From Streptomyces sp. Tue 6430 (lineage in GTDB: Bacteria > Actinomycetota > Actinomycetes > Streptomycetales > Streptomycetaceae), in assembly GCA_021568835.1 (NCBI GenBank), contig JAKGSH010000001.1, forward strand, positions 558,001 to 622,000: a stretch of 64,000 nt of DNA, read 5' to 3'. The position numbers and the translations under genes are program-made. The notes below the pieces were generated by a model. It had not been told where the DNA came from. It saw only the letters and a list, made by a program, of their open reading frames with translations, and did not search any database. Shown here piece by piece: positions 19,161 through 27,654 of this stretch. How positions within the stretch are numbered: position 1 is the stretch's first letter; every line of letters begins with the position of its first letter.

Positions 19161-19805
19161 TTACGGCAGCCCGAAGCCCAGTGCGCGGGCTGCCTTCTCC
19201 GGCGTCGGCTGCGCCCACCGGCGCGCCACCGTCTCGTTGGCCGACAGCGAGCGCAACTCGGCCCGGTCCAGGTAGAGCAGGCCGTCGAGGTGGTCCGTCT
19301 CGTGCTGCACGATCCGGGCGGGCCATCCGCCGAACACCTCGTCCAGCTCCCGGCCCGTCTCGTCCTGGCCGGTCAGCCGCACCTCGGCGGGCCGGGCCAC
19401 CACCGCCTGCCAGCCGGGCACGCTCAGGCAGCCCTCGAAGAAGGCGGCGCGGTCCGAACCCACCGGCGCATAGGCGGGGTTGACCAGGACGCGGAAGGGC
19501 TGCGGCACCCGGCCGCGGGCCGCCCGCACCTCCTCCGGCACCGGCGCCGGGTCCTCGATCACCGCGATCCGCAGTTCCACGCCGACCTGCGGCGCGGCCA
19601 GGCCCACCCCCGGTGCCGCGCGCATGGTGACGCGCAGCGCCTCGGTGAAGCGCGCCAGCAGGGCGGGGCCGAGCTGACCGTCGTAGCGCTCGGTGCCGGT
19701 GCGCAGGACCGGGTCGCCGGCCGACACGATCGGCAACGGGCCGCCGGCGGCGAGGAGTTCCTCGACCCGCTCGGCGAGAGGTGCGCGGGGACTGGGAGAT
19801 GCCAT
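19161..19805 (-). CDS. def: Peptide deformylase
   Basis: Removes the formyl group from new N-termini; metallo-hydrolase of about 214 residues. All three motifs are present: APGVGLAAPQVG, EGCLSVPGW and VQHETDHLDGLLYLDR (HExxH metal site plus motif-2 cysteine). About 40 residues precede motif I, normal for actinomycete copies. Streptomyces usually carry several deformylases, and this one stands alone. Intact. Confidence 0.93.
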   Translation of the reverse strand: MASPSPRAPLAERVEELLAAGGPLPIVSAGDPVLRTGTERYDGQLGPALLARFTEALRVTMRAAPGVGLAAPQVGVELRIAVIEDPAPVPEEVRAARGRVPQPFRVLVNPAYAPVGSDRAAFFEGCLSVPGWQAVVARPAEVRLTGQDETGRELDEVFGGWPARIVQHETDHLDGLLYLDRAELRSLSANETVARRWAQPTPEKAARALGFGLP

Positions 19806-19933
19806 CCGGTCAGCATGCCACGCTCTCGGCGCCTGTGACGCGGATCACCGGACGGGCCGCGGCTCGGCGGAGCCACGGCCCGACCACCGTTCCGGCACGG
19901 CTGACGCGTCCCCCGGGCCGCTCCCCGCCGTGC

Positions 19934-19982
19934 CGGACCCGGCAGGCCGGATCCGTGGCCCGGATCCGGCCTGCCGGGTCCG
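19934..19982 (-). terminator. Strong terminator after the TPR gene
   Basis: Perfect 22-base inverted repeat, arms at 19934-19955 and 19961-19982 (arm core GGCAGGCCGGATCC), with a 5-base loop. It sits just downstream of the TPR gene stop on the minus strand. Confidence 0.8.
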
Positions 19983-19997
19983 CCGCGAGGCCGTGCG

Positions 19998-20357
19998 TCA
20001 GGCCTCCTCGAAGTCGCCCGTCAGCGCCGCGGCGATCCGCAGGTGCGGGCCCGCCTCCGCGTGCCGGCCCTGCCGCTCCAGGGTGCGGCCCAGCATCAGC
20101 CGGGCGTACTGCTCCACCGGGTCGCGCTCCACGATGGCGCGCAACTCGGTCTCGGCGCGGCCGAGTTGGGCGGAGTGGTAATAGGCGCGGGCCAGCAGCA
20201 GCCGCGGTCCGGTCTGCTCCGGCACCTCCTCGACCAGCCCGGCCAGGACCCGCGCGGCGGCGGTGTACTCCTTGGCGTCGAAGAACAGCCGCCCGCGCTC
20301 CCAGCGCTCGGCCGGCGTTCCGTGGGCGTAGTACTCGGTGTCGTAGGTCGTGTCCAC
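19998..20357 (-). CDS. Tetratricopeptide repeat protein
   Basis: 119 residues with about two and a half TPR-like helix pairs (AERWERGRLFFDAKEYTAAAR, LLARAYYHSAQLGRAETEL, YARLMLGRTLERQGRHAEA). It is a scaffold for protein contact, cytosolic, function unknown. GTG at 20357 was chosen because AGGAGG precedes it by 8 bases; the longer frame upstream is not family-like. The next gene on the same strand ends 78 bases upstream. Confidence 0.8.
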   Translation of the reverse strand: MDTTYDTEYYAHGTPAERWERGRLFFDAKEYTAAARVLAGLVEEVPEQTGPRLLLARAYYHSAQLGRAETELRAIVERDPVEQYARLMLGRTLERQGRHAEAGPHLRIAAALTGDFEEA

Positions 20358-20434
20358 TCGTGGCCTCCTTCGCGTCGCACAACCGCGACCGATGGTTGAA
20401 AATTCCACCAGTGCGGCCCAGGTCGCTCCGGGGG

Positions 20435-20872
20435 TCACATGGCGGCCAGTTCCGCGTCCGCCCGCTCGGTGACCAGGGCGAGCACCCGCCCGGCGACGGC
20501 CCGGTCCCCGGCGGGGATGCCGGCGTAGATCCGGGCCGAGACCGCGCCCGACTCGGCGCTCACCGTCTCGTACAGCGCGCGCCCGGCGTCCGTGGCGCGG
20601 ACGGTCCCGCCGTCGGCCGACACCAGGCCCTTGGCCAGCAACTGGTCGACGGTGGCGTGCACTTCGGCCCGGTCGGCCTTGAGGGAGGCCACGACCAGGG
20701 CGACGAGCGCCTCCCGTGCGAGGGGCCGGTCGGCCACGACGACCGACCGGAGGGTGATCTGCTCCTGGAAGGTGACGCCGTGGCGCCTCAGGACGCGTTC
20801 GAGGACGGCGCGGGCGGCGTAGTGGGCCAGCCCGATGACGCGGCTGTCGACGGGAGGCGCGGTGACGGTCAT
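20435..20872 (-). CDS. MarR-like winged-helix protein
   Basis: 145 residues. The middle ADRAEVHATVDQLLAKGLVSA and GGTVRATDAGRALYETVSAE look like the recognition helix and wing of a MarR-type domain, with an N-terminal dimerisation helix. It overlaps the following MarR gene by ATGA, so both are co-transcribed. Paired MarR-like genes may form a heterodimer or one may modulate the other; this is inference. Confidence 0.7.
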   Translation of the reverse strand: MTVTAPPVDSRVIGLAHYAARAVLERVLRRHGVTFQEQITLRSVVVADRPLAREALVALVVASLKADRAEVHATVDQLLAKGLVSADGGTVRATDAGRALYETVSAESGAVSARIYAGIPAGDRAVAGRVLALVTERADAELAAM

Positions 20873-21420
20873 GACTTCCCCTTGTCGCTCAGGTTCTGGT
20901 TCTGGCTGTGGTTGCTGTCGCTGTTGTCGGGCTCGTTCGCGGTGGCGTCCGCGCCGCTGTCGTACGGAGGTTCCAGGGGCGCGTCGAGCAGGAGCGCCAG
21001 TTCGCTCGTGAACGTGCGGGTGCGGGCGCTGTCCAGACCGCCGAGCGGTTCCGTCAGCCGCTCCAGCAGCGCGTGCACCACCGTGACGGCCCGCCGGGTG
21101 ACGTCCTCGCCCCGCTCGGTCAGCGCCAGCCGGACCGCGCGCGGATCGCGCGGATCACGGGTGCGCCCGATCAGTCCGGCGGACTCCAGGGCGCGGGCCA
21201 GCTTCGACACGTACAGCGGTTCCAGGCCGGTGTGGTCGGCGAGGCGCCGCTGGCTGGGGTGCTCGCCGGCACGCCGCATGCCGTGCAGCGAGGCGACGAT
21301 CGTGTACTGCGCGTGGGTGAGGCCGAGCGGCGCCACCGCCCGGTCCACCGCCACGCGCCACTTCGTGGACAGCCGCCACACCAGATAGCCGGGTGTGGCC
21401 CCTTCGGAACCCATGCTCAT
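20869..21420 (-). CDS. MarR family transcriptional regulator
   Basis: 183 residues. Clear MarR: LGLTHAQYTIVASLHGM, HTH HPSQRRLADHTGLEPLYVSK, wing GLIGRTRDPRDPRAVRLALTE. The C-terminal 25 residues are an unusual acidic/Asn/Gln-rich tail (DNSDSNHSQNQNLSDKGKS). ATG at 21420 (MSMGSEG) or 21414. It leads the two-gene MarR operon, with a palindrome just upstream for likely autoregulation. Intact. Confidence 0.9.
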   Translation of the reverse strand: MSMGSEGATPGYLVWRLSTKWRVAVDRAVAPLGLTHAQYTIVASLHGMRRAGEHPSQRRLADHTGLEPLYVSKLARALESAGLIGRTRDPRDPRAVRLALTERGEDVTRRAVTVVHALLERLTEPLGGLDSARTRTFTSELALLLDAPLEPPYDSGADATANEPDNSDSNHSQNQNLSDKGKS

Positions 21421-21430
21421 GCGTCATACC

Positions 21431-21449
21431 GTACATGGCTATTATGTAC
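21431..21449. promoter_or_regulatory. Palindromic operator upstream of the MarR pair
   Basis: GTACATGGCTATTATGTAC has 6-base arms GTACAT/ATGTAC around 7 bases, 11 bases before the MarR start. The same words also form a direct repeat (TGTACATGGCTACTAT follows). An AT-rich island in otherwise GC-rich DNA, as expected for a promoter-operator. Confidence 0.6.
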
Positions 21450-21508
21450 ATGGCTACTATCTCGTCGTCCCGCCCGGGGCGCCGCCGCACGCCGGATACG
21501 CTGGCGCG

Positions 21509-21865
21509 GTGAACGAGAACCTTCCTCCCTGTCCGAAGTGCTCCTGCGAGTACACCTACGAGATGAACGCCCTGGTGGTGTGCCCTGAGTGCGGCCACGA
21601 ATGGGTGCCCGCCGAGAGCGGCGCGGACGCCGGCGGCCCCGAGGGGCGGGTCGTCAGGGACTCCGTCGGCAATGTGCTGGCGGACGGCGACACGGTGGTC
21701 GTCGTCAAGGCCCTCAAGGTCAAGGGCAGCCCCTCGGGCATCAAGGCCGGCACCAAGGTGCGCAACATCCGGCTGGTCGACGGGGTCGACGGTCACGACA
21801 TCGACTGCAGGATCGACGGGTTCGGCGCGATGCAGCTGAAGTCGAGCGTGGTCAAGAAGGGCTGA
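21509..21865 (+). CDS. PhnA-type zinc-ribbon protein (YjdM family)
   Basis: 118 residues. The N-terminal zinc ribbon LPPCPKCSCEYTYEMN and LVVCPECGHEW supplies four cysteines. The C-terminal beta domain (VVRDSVGNVLADGDTVVVVK, GIKAGTKVRNIRLVDG) is the PhnA domain. Despite the historic phosphonate name, the role of this family is unclear. GTG start. No phosphonate genes are nearby. Intact. Confidence 0.88.
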   Translation: MNENLPPCPKCSCEYTYEMNALVVCPECGHEWVPAESGADAGGPEGRVVRDSVGNVLADGDTVVVVKALKVKGSPSGIKAGTKVRNIRLVDGVDGHDIDCRIDGFGAMQLKSSVVKKG

Positions 21866-21907
21866 CCCCCTCCCCGGGAGAATCGACGGCGCCTTCACCG
21901 GATGCAG

Positions 21908-21927
21908 AATTGCAAAATTTCGCAATT
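21908..21927. promoter_or_regulatory. ArsR-type operator 1
   Basis: AATTGC-N8-GCAATT inverted repeat, 93 bases before the first arsR-like start. Downstream GGTTAGATG resembles a -10 region. The same geometry recurs at 25462-25481 before the second arsR-like gene. Confidence 0.7.
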
Positions 21928-22019
21928 GGTTAGATGCTGGATTTACTGCGCTCGCAGGTAGTGGTGGGCGCAGCCCGCACCTGCTCCGACGGGGCGCCGT
22001 CGAGGAAAGCCGAGGGACC

Positions 22020-22361
22020 GTGTCCGTTCCGCTGTACCAGGCCAAGGCCGAGTTCTTCCGCATGCTGGGACACCCGGTACGGATCCGGGTCCTGGAGTTG
22101 CTCCAGGACGGACCCGCACCGGTGCGCGACCTGCTGGCCGCCATCGGGGTGGAGCCCCCCAGCCTGTCCCAGCAACTGGCGACCCTGCGCAGGTCGGGCA
22201 TCGTCACCGCGACGCGGGAGGGCTCCACGGTCGTCTACGCGCTGGCCGGCGGCGACGTCGCCGACCTGATGAAGGCCGCACGCCGGATCCTCACCGACGT
22301 GCTGACCGGGCAGCACGAGCTGCTGGCCGAGCTGAGGGAAGACGAGGTGACCGCGCGATGA
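22020..22361 (+). CDS. ArsR/SmtB-type transcriptional regulator 1
   Basis: 113-residue winged-helix regulator. FRMLGHPVRIRVLELLQDG and VRDLLAAIGVEPPSLSQQLAT then LRRSGIVTATREGSTVVYAL are classic ArsR helices and wing. There are no cysteines and no histidine metal cluster, so it is not a thiolate-type metal sensor. GTG start follows GAGGGA. Its stop overlaps the SulP start (ATGA), so it heads the SulP operon and probably represses it through the AATTGC-N8-GCAATT site. Confidence 0.9.
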   Translation: MSVPLYQAKAEFFRMLGHPVRIRVLELLQDGPAPVRDLLAAIGVEPPSLSQQLATLRRSGIVTATREGSTVVYALAGGDVADLMKAARRILTDVLTGQHELLAELREDEVTAR

Positions 22362-24269
22362 CGGCCGTTCCCCTCCGGATCGGGCGCCGGATCGCCGCTC
22401 TGCTCCCCGGCCGCGGCGACCTGGCGGAACTGCGCCGCGATCCGCGCCGGGACCTGCTCGCGGGCCTGACCGTGGCGATCGTCGCGCTGCCCTCGCCCTC
22501 GGCTTCGGCGTCTCCTCCGGACTCGGCGCCGAGGCGGGCCTGGCGACCGCGGTCGTCGCCGGCGCGCTCGCCGCCGTCTTCGGCGGCTCCAACCTGCAGG
22601 TGTCCGGTCCCACGGGCGCGATGACCGTGGTGCTCGTGCCGATCGTCGCCGCCCACGGCCCCGCCGGGGTACTGACCGTCGGGCTCATGGCCGGCGTGAT
22701 GCTGGTCGCCCTCGCCCTGCTCAGGGCCGGCAAGTACATGCAGTACGTGCCCGCCCCCGTCGTCGAGGGCTTCACCCTCGGCATCGCCTGCGTGATCGGC
22801 CTGCAACAGGTACCGAACGCGCTCGGCGTGCCCAAACCGGAGGGCGACCGCGTCCTCGTGGTCACCTGGCGCGCCGTGGTGGAGTTCGCCGGGGCCCCGA
22901 ACTGGACCGCCGCCGCCCTCGCCCTGGCGGTCGCCGCCGTCATGCTGGCCGGCGCCCGCCTGCGGCCCACGGTCCCCTTCTCCATCCTCGCCGTGATCGC
23001 GGCCACCGTCGTGGCCCGGGTGGCCGGCCTGGACGCGGCGAAGCCGATCGGCGACCTGCCGTCCGGCCTGCCCGCCCCTTCCCTGTCCTTCCTCGACCCG
23101 GGCGCCCTCGGCTCCCTGCTCGCCCCGGCCGTCGCGGTCGCGGCCCTGGCCGCCCTGGAGTCGCTGCTGTCGGCCTCGGTCGCCGACGGAATGACGGTCG
23201 GGCAGCGCCACGATCCCGACCGCGAGCTGTTCGGCCAGGGCCTGGCCAACATCGCCGCCCCGCTGTTCGGCGGCGTGCCCGCCACCGGGGCCATCGCCCG
23301 CACCGCGGTCAACGTCCGCGCCGGCGCCGGGTCCCGGCTCGCCGCCCTCACCCACGCGGTGATCCTCGCCGTCATCGTGTTCGCCGCCGCGCCCCTCGTC
23401 TCCGCGATCCCGCTCGCCGCGCTCGCGGGCGTGCTCCTGGCCACCGCGGTCCGCATGGTCGAGGTCGGCTCGCTGCGGGCGATGGCGCGGGCCACCCGCT
23501 CCGACGCGCTGATCCTGGTGCTCACCGCCGTGGCGACCCTCGCGCTCGACCTCGTGTACGCCGTGATCATCGGCCTGGCCGTCGCGGGCGTCCTCGCCCT
23601 GCGCGCGGTGGCCAACCAGGCCCGCCTCGAGGAGGTCCCCCTCGACCGGGGCGACCACAGCGCCGAGGAGCACCGGCTGCTCGCGGAGCACATCGTGGCG
23701 TACCGCATCGACGGACCGCTGTTCTTCGCCGCCGCCCACCGCTTCCTGCTGGAACTGGCGGAGGTCGCCGACGTGCGCGTCGTCATCCTGCGCATGTCCC
23801 GGGTGACCACCGTCGACGCCACCGGCGCCCTCGTCCTCAAGGACGCGGTGGAGAAGCTCCACCGGCGCGGCATCGTCGTCATGACGTCCGGGATCCGCGC
23901 CGGCCAGCGGCAGGTCCTGGACTCGGTCGGAGCGCTGGAACTGCTGCGCCTGGAGGGCCGCGAGTACGCCGACACCCCGGAGGCGATCCGGGCCGCCCAC
24001 GCCTACCTGGAGCGCGCCGGCCTCATGCCGGTTTCGCAGGGCCCGGTCTCGCAGGGCCCGGCCTCGTACGGCCCGGTTTCGCAGGGTCCGGCCTCGCAGG
24101 GTCCGGTCTCGCAGGGGCCAGCCTCGTACGGTCCGGTTTCGCAGGGTCCGGCCTCGCAGGTCCGGCCTCGTACGGCCCGGCCTCGCACGGCCTGGTCCCG
24201 CAGGGTCCGGTCCCGCACGGTCGGCGGGTCCGGCCGCGCGGCGAGGAATCGGAGAAGACCGCAGGATGA
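22358..24269 (+). CDS. SulP family anion transporter with STAS domain and repeat tail, frameshifted
   Basis: Membrane transporter for sulfate, bicarbonate or a similar anion. Landmarks are VFGGSNLQVSGPTGAMTVVL (SulP signature), many hydrophobic helices, AALESLLSASVADGMTVG, PLFGGVPATGAIARTAVNVR, and a C-terminal STAS domain (VVILRMSRVTTVDATGALVL). Two single-base losses: near 22493 in a C run (restores IVALPLALGFGVSSGLG) and near 24160 in a G run. The repaired tail is a run of pentapeptides GP[VA]S[QYH] ending EESEKTAG and a TGA at 24267. Its start overlaps arsR1. Confidence 0.9.
24028..24222. repeat. 15-base tandem repeats coding a pentapeptide tail
   Basis: About 13 degenerate copies of a 15-base unit (type GGTCCGGTCTCGCAG / GGCCCGGCCTCGTAC). 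Every unit codes GPxSx, and the frame is kept through the array once the missing G near 24160 is restored. Alternating Q and Y units suggest duplication in 30-base steps. Confidence 0.8.
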
Positions 24270-24485
24270 GCACTCCGCCCGCACCGCCGAGAACGGCCGA
24301 GGTCCGCGGCGCCGCGTCCCCCGGCCGCCGGAAGGCAGCCCGCCGGGGCGGTCCGCCCCCGCCCGGCCTGCTGCGGTCCGGTGCGTTTCCGCCGACAGGG
24401 CCGGCGGCCCGCACGACGACCCGTCGCGCCCGCGCGGGCGCCCCACGACGGTGCCGGCGTCCCCCGCAGCCCCCGCGGAGCGGTC

Positions 24486-24911
24486 GTGACGTTCACCCGG
24501 CTCGCAGCTCTGCCCCACCGGCACGTGCTCACGCTGCCCGCCGTGCCGTCCGCGGTCCGTACCGCCCGGGAGACGGCCCAGCGGGCCCTGACCGAGTGGG
24601 GCATAAATCCGCGTCACCCCACCGTCGACCCGGCCCTGCTGATCCTCGGCGAACTGGTGACCAACAGCGTCCGGCACGCCGCGGAGCTCTCCCCGCAGCT
24701 GACGGTCGTCTACGCGGCCGGCGAGGACACCCTGGCCTTCGCCGTGCACGACCGTCATCCCTATCAGCCCCTGCTGTACGGCGCGGTCGCCGGTGGGACG
24801 GGCGGGCTGGCCACCGTCATGGAGCTGACCCTCGGTCTCGGCGGCACCGCGGTCGTGCGCACCGACGCCGACGGCCGGGGCAAGAGCATCTGGATCACTC
24901 TTCCTCTCTGA
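24486..24911 (+). CDS. ATP-binding anti-sigma-factor-like protein (HATPase_c, RsbW type)
   Basis: Predicted serine kinase/anti-sigma factor. The N box reads LGELVTNSVRHAAEL and the later acidic loop AFAVHDRHPY, with GTGGLATVMELTLGLGGT near the end, as in Streptomyces regulatory ATPases. GTG at 24486 is the conservative start. An ATG at 24266 overlapping the SulP stop opens a Pro/Arg-rich stretch that could be an N-terminal extension if one frameshift is assumed. It lies between a STAS-tailed transporter and a STAS protein, suggesting a partner-switching module. Confidence 0.8.
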   Translation: MTFTRLAALPHRHVLTLPAVPSAVRTARETAQRALTEWGINPRHPTVDPALLILGELVTNSVRHAAELSPQLTVVYAAGEDTLAFAVHDRHPYQPLLYGAVAGGTGGLATVMELTLGLGGTAVVRTDADGRGKSIWITLPL

Positions 24912-24955
24912 ACCGCCCTCTCTGAACCCCCTCTCCGTACAAGGAAATCGACGAC

Positions 24956-25366
24956 ATGACCATCGAGTGGCGCTACACCGCCGAGCAGGGTCTCGGCATC
25001 CTGTCCGTCTCCGGTACCTGGGCCCGGACGCCGTCCATCGCTTCACGGGTGCCATCGGCTGGGTGGAGGGACGCGGGAGCGGCCCGGTCATCGTCGACCT
25101 GACCGGACTGCGCAGCTGGTCAGCGGAGGGCAGGTGACGATCGCCGAGGCCGCGCGGCGCCTCGCCGCGGCGGGCCGCGGCCTGGAGCTGGCCGCGATCC
25201 CGGCCGACGGGTCCCTCGTCCCCGCCGGGACGGCCCGGCCATTCCGGTGCACGCCGACCTCGCCGGCGCGCTCGCGGCCCACCGCACACGGCTCGGCGAA
25301 CCGCCACAGGGCCGCCACGAGTGGCGTACGACGGGGTGGCCGAGCGGAGACGACACGGGCGTGTGA
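24956..25366 (+). CDS. STAS-domain protein (anti-anti-sigma type), three frameshifts
   Basis: MTIEWRYTAEQGLGILSVSG is the first strand of a STAS domain. After adding a C near 25020, a G near 25120 and a G near 25228 it continues TLGPDAVHRFTGAIGWVEGR, GPVIVDLTGLRSWVSGGQ, VTIAEAARRLAAAGRGLELA, then PAIPVHADLAGALAAHRTRL. The usual phospho-serine position (DLTGLRSW) is a conserved-looking DLT-S context. Likely binds the upstream ATPase. 44 bases after that gene. Repaired length about 137 residues. Confidence 0.72.
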
Positions 25367-25461
25367 CTCCGCTGGATCCGCCGGTCCTGCCGGTTCCGCC
25401 GGTCCCGCTGGACCGACCGGACGGCGAAGGCCGATCCGCGGCCCCGGGACGTCCCGTACGA

Positions 25462-25481
25462 AGTTGCTAATCTTGGCAATT
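25462..25481. promoter_or_regulatory. ArsR-type operator 2
   Basis: AGTTGC-N8-GCAATT, same spacing as at 21908-21927. The conserved block extends on the right: GCAATTGTTGAGAT here against GCAATTGGTTAGAT there. It lies 139 bases before the second arsR-like start. Confidence 0.7.
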
Positions 25482-25565
25482 GTTGAGATCGTCACCGCTC
25501 TGCGCGGTGCTACGAGTGAGTGGATGCGATGCGCCGCGGACCGGCCGGTACGGCCGTGCTGCTTC

Positions 25566-25601
25566 GCCGGGAACGCCGGGAACGCCGGGAACGCCGGGAA
25601 G
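25566..25601. repeat. Four tandem 9-base units in the arsR2 leader
   Basis: GCCGGGAAC three times and GCCGGGAAG once, perfectly tandem, then GTCGGGAAGG before the ATG at 25620. The repeat sits in the untranslated leader and carries the ribosome-binding purines. Confidence 0.75.
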
Positions 25602-25619
25602 TCGGGAAGGGACGGCACG

Positions 25620-25969
25620 ATGAGTACGCCGCTGTACCAACTGAAGGCCGAGTTCTTCAAGACCCTGGGCCACCCGGCGCGCATCCGCGTCCTGGAGCTG
25701 CTGAGCGAACGTGAGCACGCCGTGGCGGAGATGCTGCCCGAGGTGGGCATCGAGCCGGCCCACCTGTCGCAGCAACTCGCCGTGTTGCGCCGGGCGAACC
25801 TGGTCGTGACCCGCAAGGAGGGCTCGACCGTGTACTACTCGCTGACCAGCCCGTACATCGCCGAGCTGCTCCGGGTCGCGCGGACCATCCTGTCCGGGGT
25901 ACTGGCCGGCAGGCCGAACTCCTCGCCGACCTGCAGGCCGCCCGCCCCCAGGGGAGACCGCCGGCCTGA
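25620..25969 (+). CDS. ArsR/SmtB-type transcriptional regulator 2, frameshifted
   Basis: Paralogue of the regulator at 22020. YQLKAEFFKTLGHPARIRVLELL, VGIEPAHLSQQLAVLRRANL and VVTRKEGSTVYYSL are nearly the same helices and wing. A missing C near 25912 breaks the end; repair gives LAGQAELLADLQAARPQGRPPA and a TGA at 25967. No cysteines. It has its own operator matching that of regulator 1, so the two may compete for or co-occupy both sites. Confidence 0.87.
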
Positions 25970-26016
25970 CGGCGGGCCTCAGAGCCGCCGGCCGGCCCGG
26001 CGGCCGCGAACCGGCG

Positions 26017-26516
26017 TCACGACCGCTCCGCTTCGCACCCCGGCACGCGCTCGGCGCCGTCCGGCCACACCACCTCGACGTCGACACCGTGGCTGCGTGC
26101 GTAGGCCACCAGGTGAGCGGTGGTGTCACGGCCGTTGGAGGCCGTGCCGTCCCAGACCGCCAGCACCTTGTCGCAGGCCCGCAGCACGCGCTCGTCGGCG
26201 CCGATGCAGGCGTCCCGGTCCGCCGGGTCGTACTCCAGCAGCCGGACCCGCTCCGACAGCAGCAGCAACTCCCCGGCGGCCGGCCTGTCCCGCTCCCGCC
26301 GCAGCGGGGCATCCGGTTCGGCGTGGGCACCACGGTCACCAGCGCCAGCCCGGCCCTCCTCGCGGCCCGCCCGAAGGCCACCGGCAGCCCCTGCCCGGCC
26401 CGGACCAGGCCGGTGCGGCCGGCCTCGGCGCACCGGGCCGGCCGGGTGCGCAGCTCCTCCTCCAGCAGCGCCGGCGTCCAGGGCGCGAGATCCGGGTGCC
26501 CCACCACAGCGATCAA
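26017..26516 (-). CDS. SLOG-like Rossmann protein (nucleotide/ligand sensor fold), frameshifted
   Basis: About 166 residues. IAVVGHPDLAPWTPALLEEEL, then GLALVTVVPTPNRMP, RVLRACDKVLAVWDGTASNGR and DTTAHLVAYARSHGVDVEVVW resemble SLOG/DprA-like or nucleoside-deoxyribosyltransferase-like folds. The catalytic or ligand role is unknown. TTG at 26516 follows GGAGAGG at a loose distance, so the start is uncertain. One base is missing near 26310 (run of G). The 166 bases on to the IS982 end hold no gene. Confidence 0.55.
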
Positions 26517-26682
26517 CTCGGCGGTCCTCTCCGTGCCTCGGCGTGCCGTCCTCGGCGGCCGGCCGCTCCGGAGCCCGTCGCGCCACGACCAGGGCGCTCC
26601 GCCCGCCGGGAGGGACGAGGGCCGCGCACCGGCTCCGCGTCGGATCCACAGCCTTCCCGGCGCGCGGCCGCTCCCCCTGGAT

Positions 26683-27648
26683 GAGTAAGTCCGAAGGTTT
26701 GGTCAGTGGTCGTAGGCAGTCAGTGATCGTGTGATGGGTGCGCCGGTGGTGCGGTTGTGCCAGATCGCGGCCGTCATGGCCAGGATCCGTTGCCCGACCC
26801 GGGCGAGAACGCCGGCAGGGGTTCTCGCCCCGTGACGCTCGAGGTCGAGTTGGCCCTTGAGGGTGTCGTTGACCGACTCGATGAGCTGGCGGACGGGCTT
26901 GAGGAGGTGTTCGCCGGGCCGGGGTTCGAGGTTGCGGTAGGTGGGCCGCAGCAGGGCAGGCCGTCCTCGGCCATGAAGGCGTCGAGGTGTTTGGAGACGT
27001 AGCCCTTGTCGCCGACGCTCGTCTGTCCCGGGTGGGTGGCCAGCAGGTCCTGGTCACCGGTGAGCATGTCGGCCAGCACCTCGCGTTCGTCGGTCTTGGG
27101 GTGGGCCAGGGCCCAGGCGATCGGCAGGTCGCCGGGTGTGCACATCAGGTGCAGGCGCAGGCCCCAGAAGAACCGGGAGTGCGAGGGGCAGTAGCCGTAT
27201 CCGGCCCAGCCGGCCAGGTCGGAGCGTTTGACGGTGGGCCGTGAGCGGGCGCACTCCACCGGGGTGGAGTCCACGATCCACACGTCGTCGTGCCACAGGT
27301 CGGTGTCGCGGGCGAGGGTGCGGATGAACCTGCTGATCAGGGTGTTCGCGGCCCGCAGGCGTTTGTTGTAGCCGGACTGCCCTGGCAGGTAGGGGAACCC
27401 GGCGGCCAGATGGACGCGGGCGAACCGCAGCCAGCGGTCCCCGGAGACGAATCCGAGCAGGGCCTGCATCACCGCCAGCGTCAACAACTCGGCATCGGTC
27501 AGGCTCGGCGGGCGGCCACACCGACGCGATCCCACCAGAGCGTCATCGATCTTCACGTACAGTGCAGTCGCGAGGGTTTCGAGGTCTGTCGTCACAAACG
27601 GACCAACGAGACCCTCGCTTCATGCACCCACCCACTTCGGACTTACTC
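26683..27648. mobile_element. IS982 family insertion sequence
   Basis: Bounded by 14-base inverted repeats GAGTAAGTCCGAAG (26683-26696) and CTTCGGACTTACTC (27635-27648). It holds one transposase gene. No clear target duplication. Its right end is 2 bases from the CTAG that begins the next element. Confidence 0.85.
26703..27595 (-). CDS. IS982 family transposase, frameshifted
   Basis: DDE transposase. MTTDLETLATALYVKIDDAL is the typical IS982 start. DAELLTLAVMQALLG, HDDVWIVDSTPVECARSRPT (first Asp), WALAHPKTDEREVLADML and SVGDKGYVSKHLDAFM follow. The C-terminus changes frame near 26960. Repair gives LRPTYRNLEPRPGEHLLKPV to AIWHNRTTGAPITRSLTAY and a TGA at 26703. The frameshift may be sequencing error, so activity cannot be excluded. 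Confidence 0.85.
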
Positions 27649-27654
27649 GTCTAG

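Noticed and set aside
24028..24222. CRISPR-like or minisatellite outside genes
   Set aside because: Units are 15 bases, without spacers, and translate in frame as the SulP tail.
22020..25969. Arsenic or metal resistance locus
   Set aside because: The ArsR-type proteins lack cysteine metal motifs and there is no arsB, arsC or P-type ATPase.
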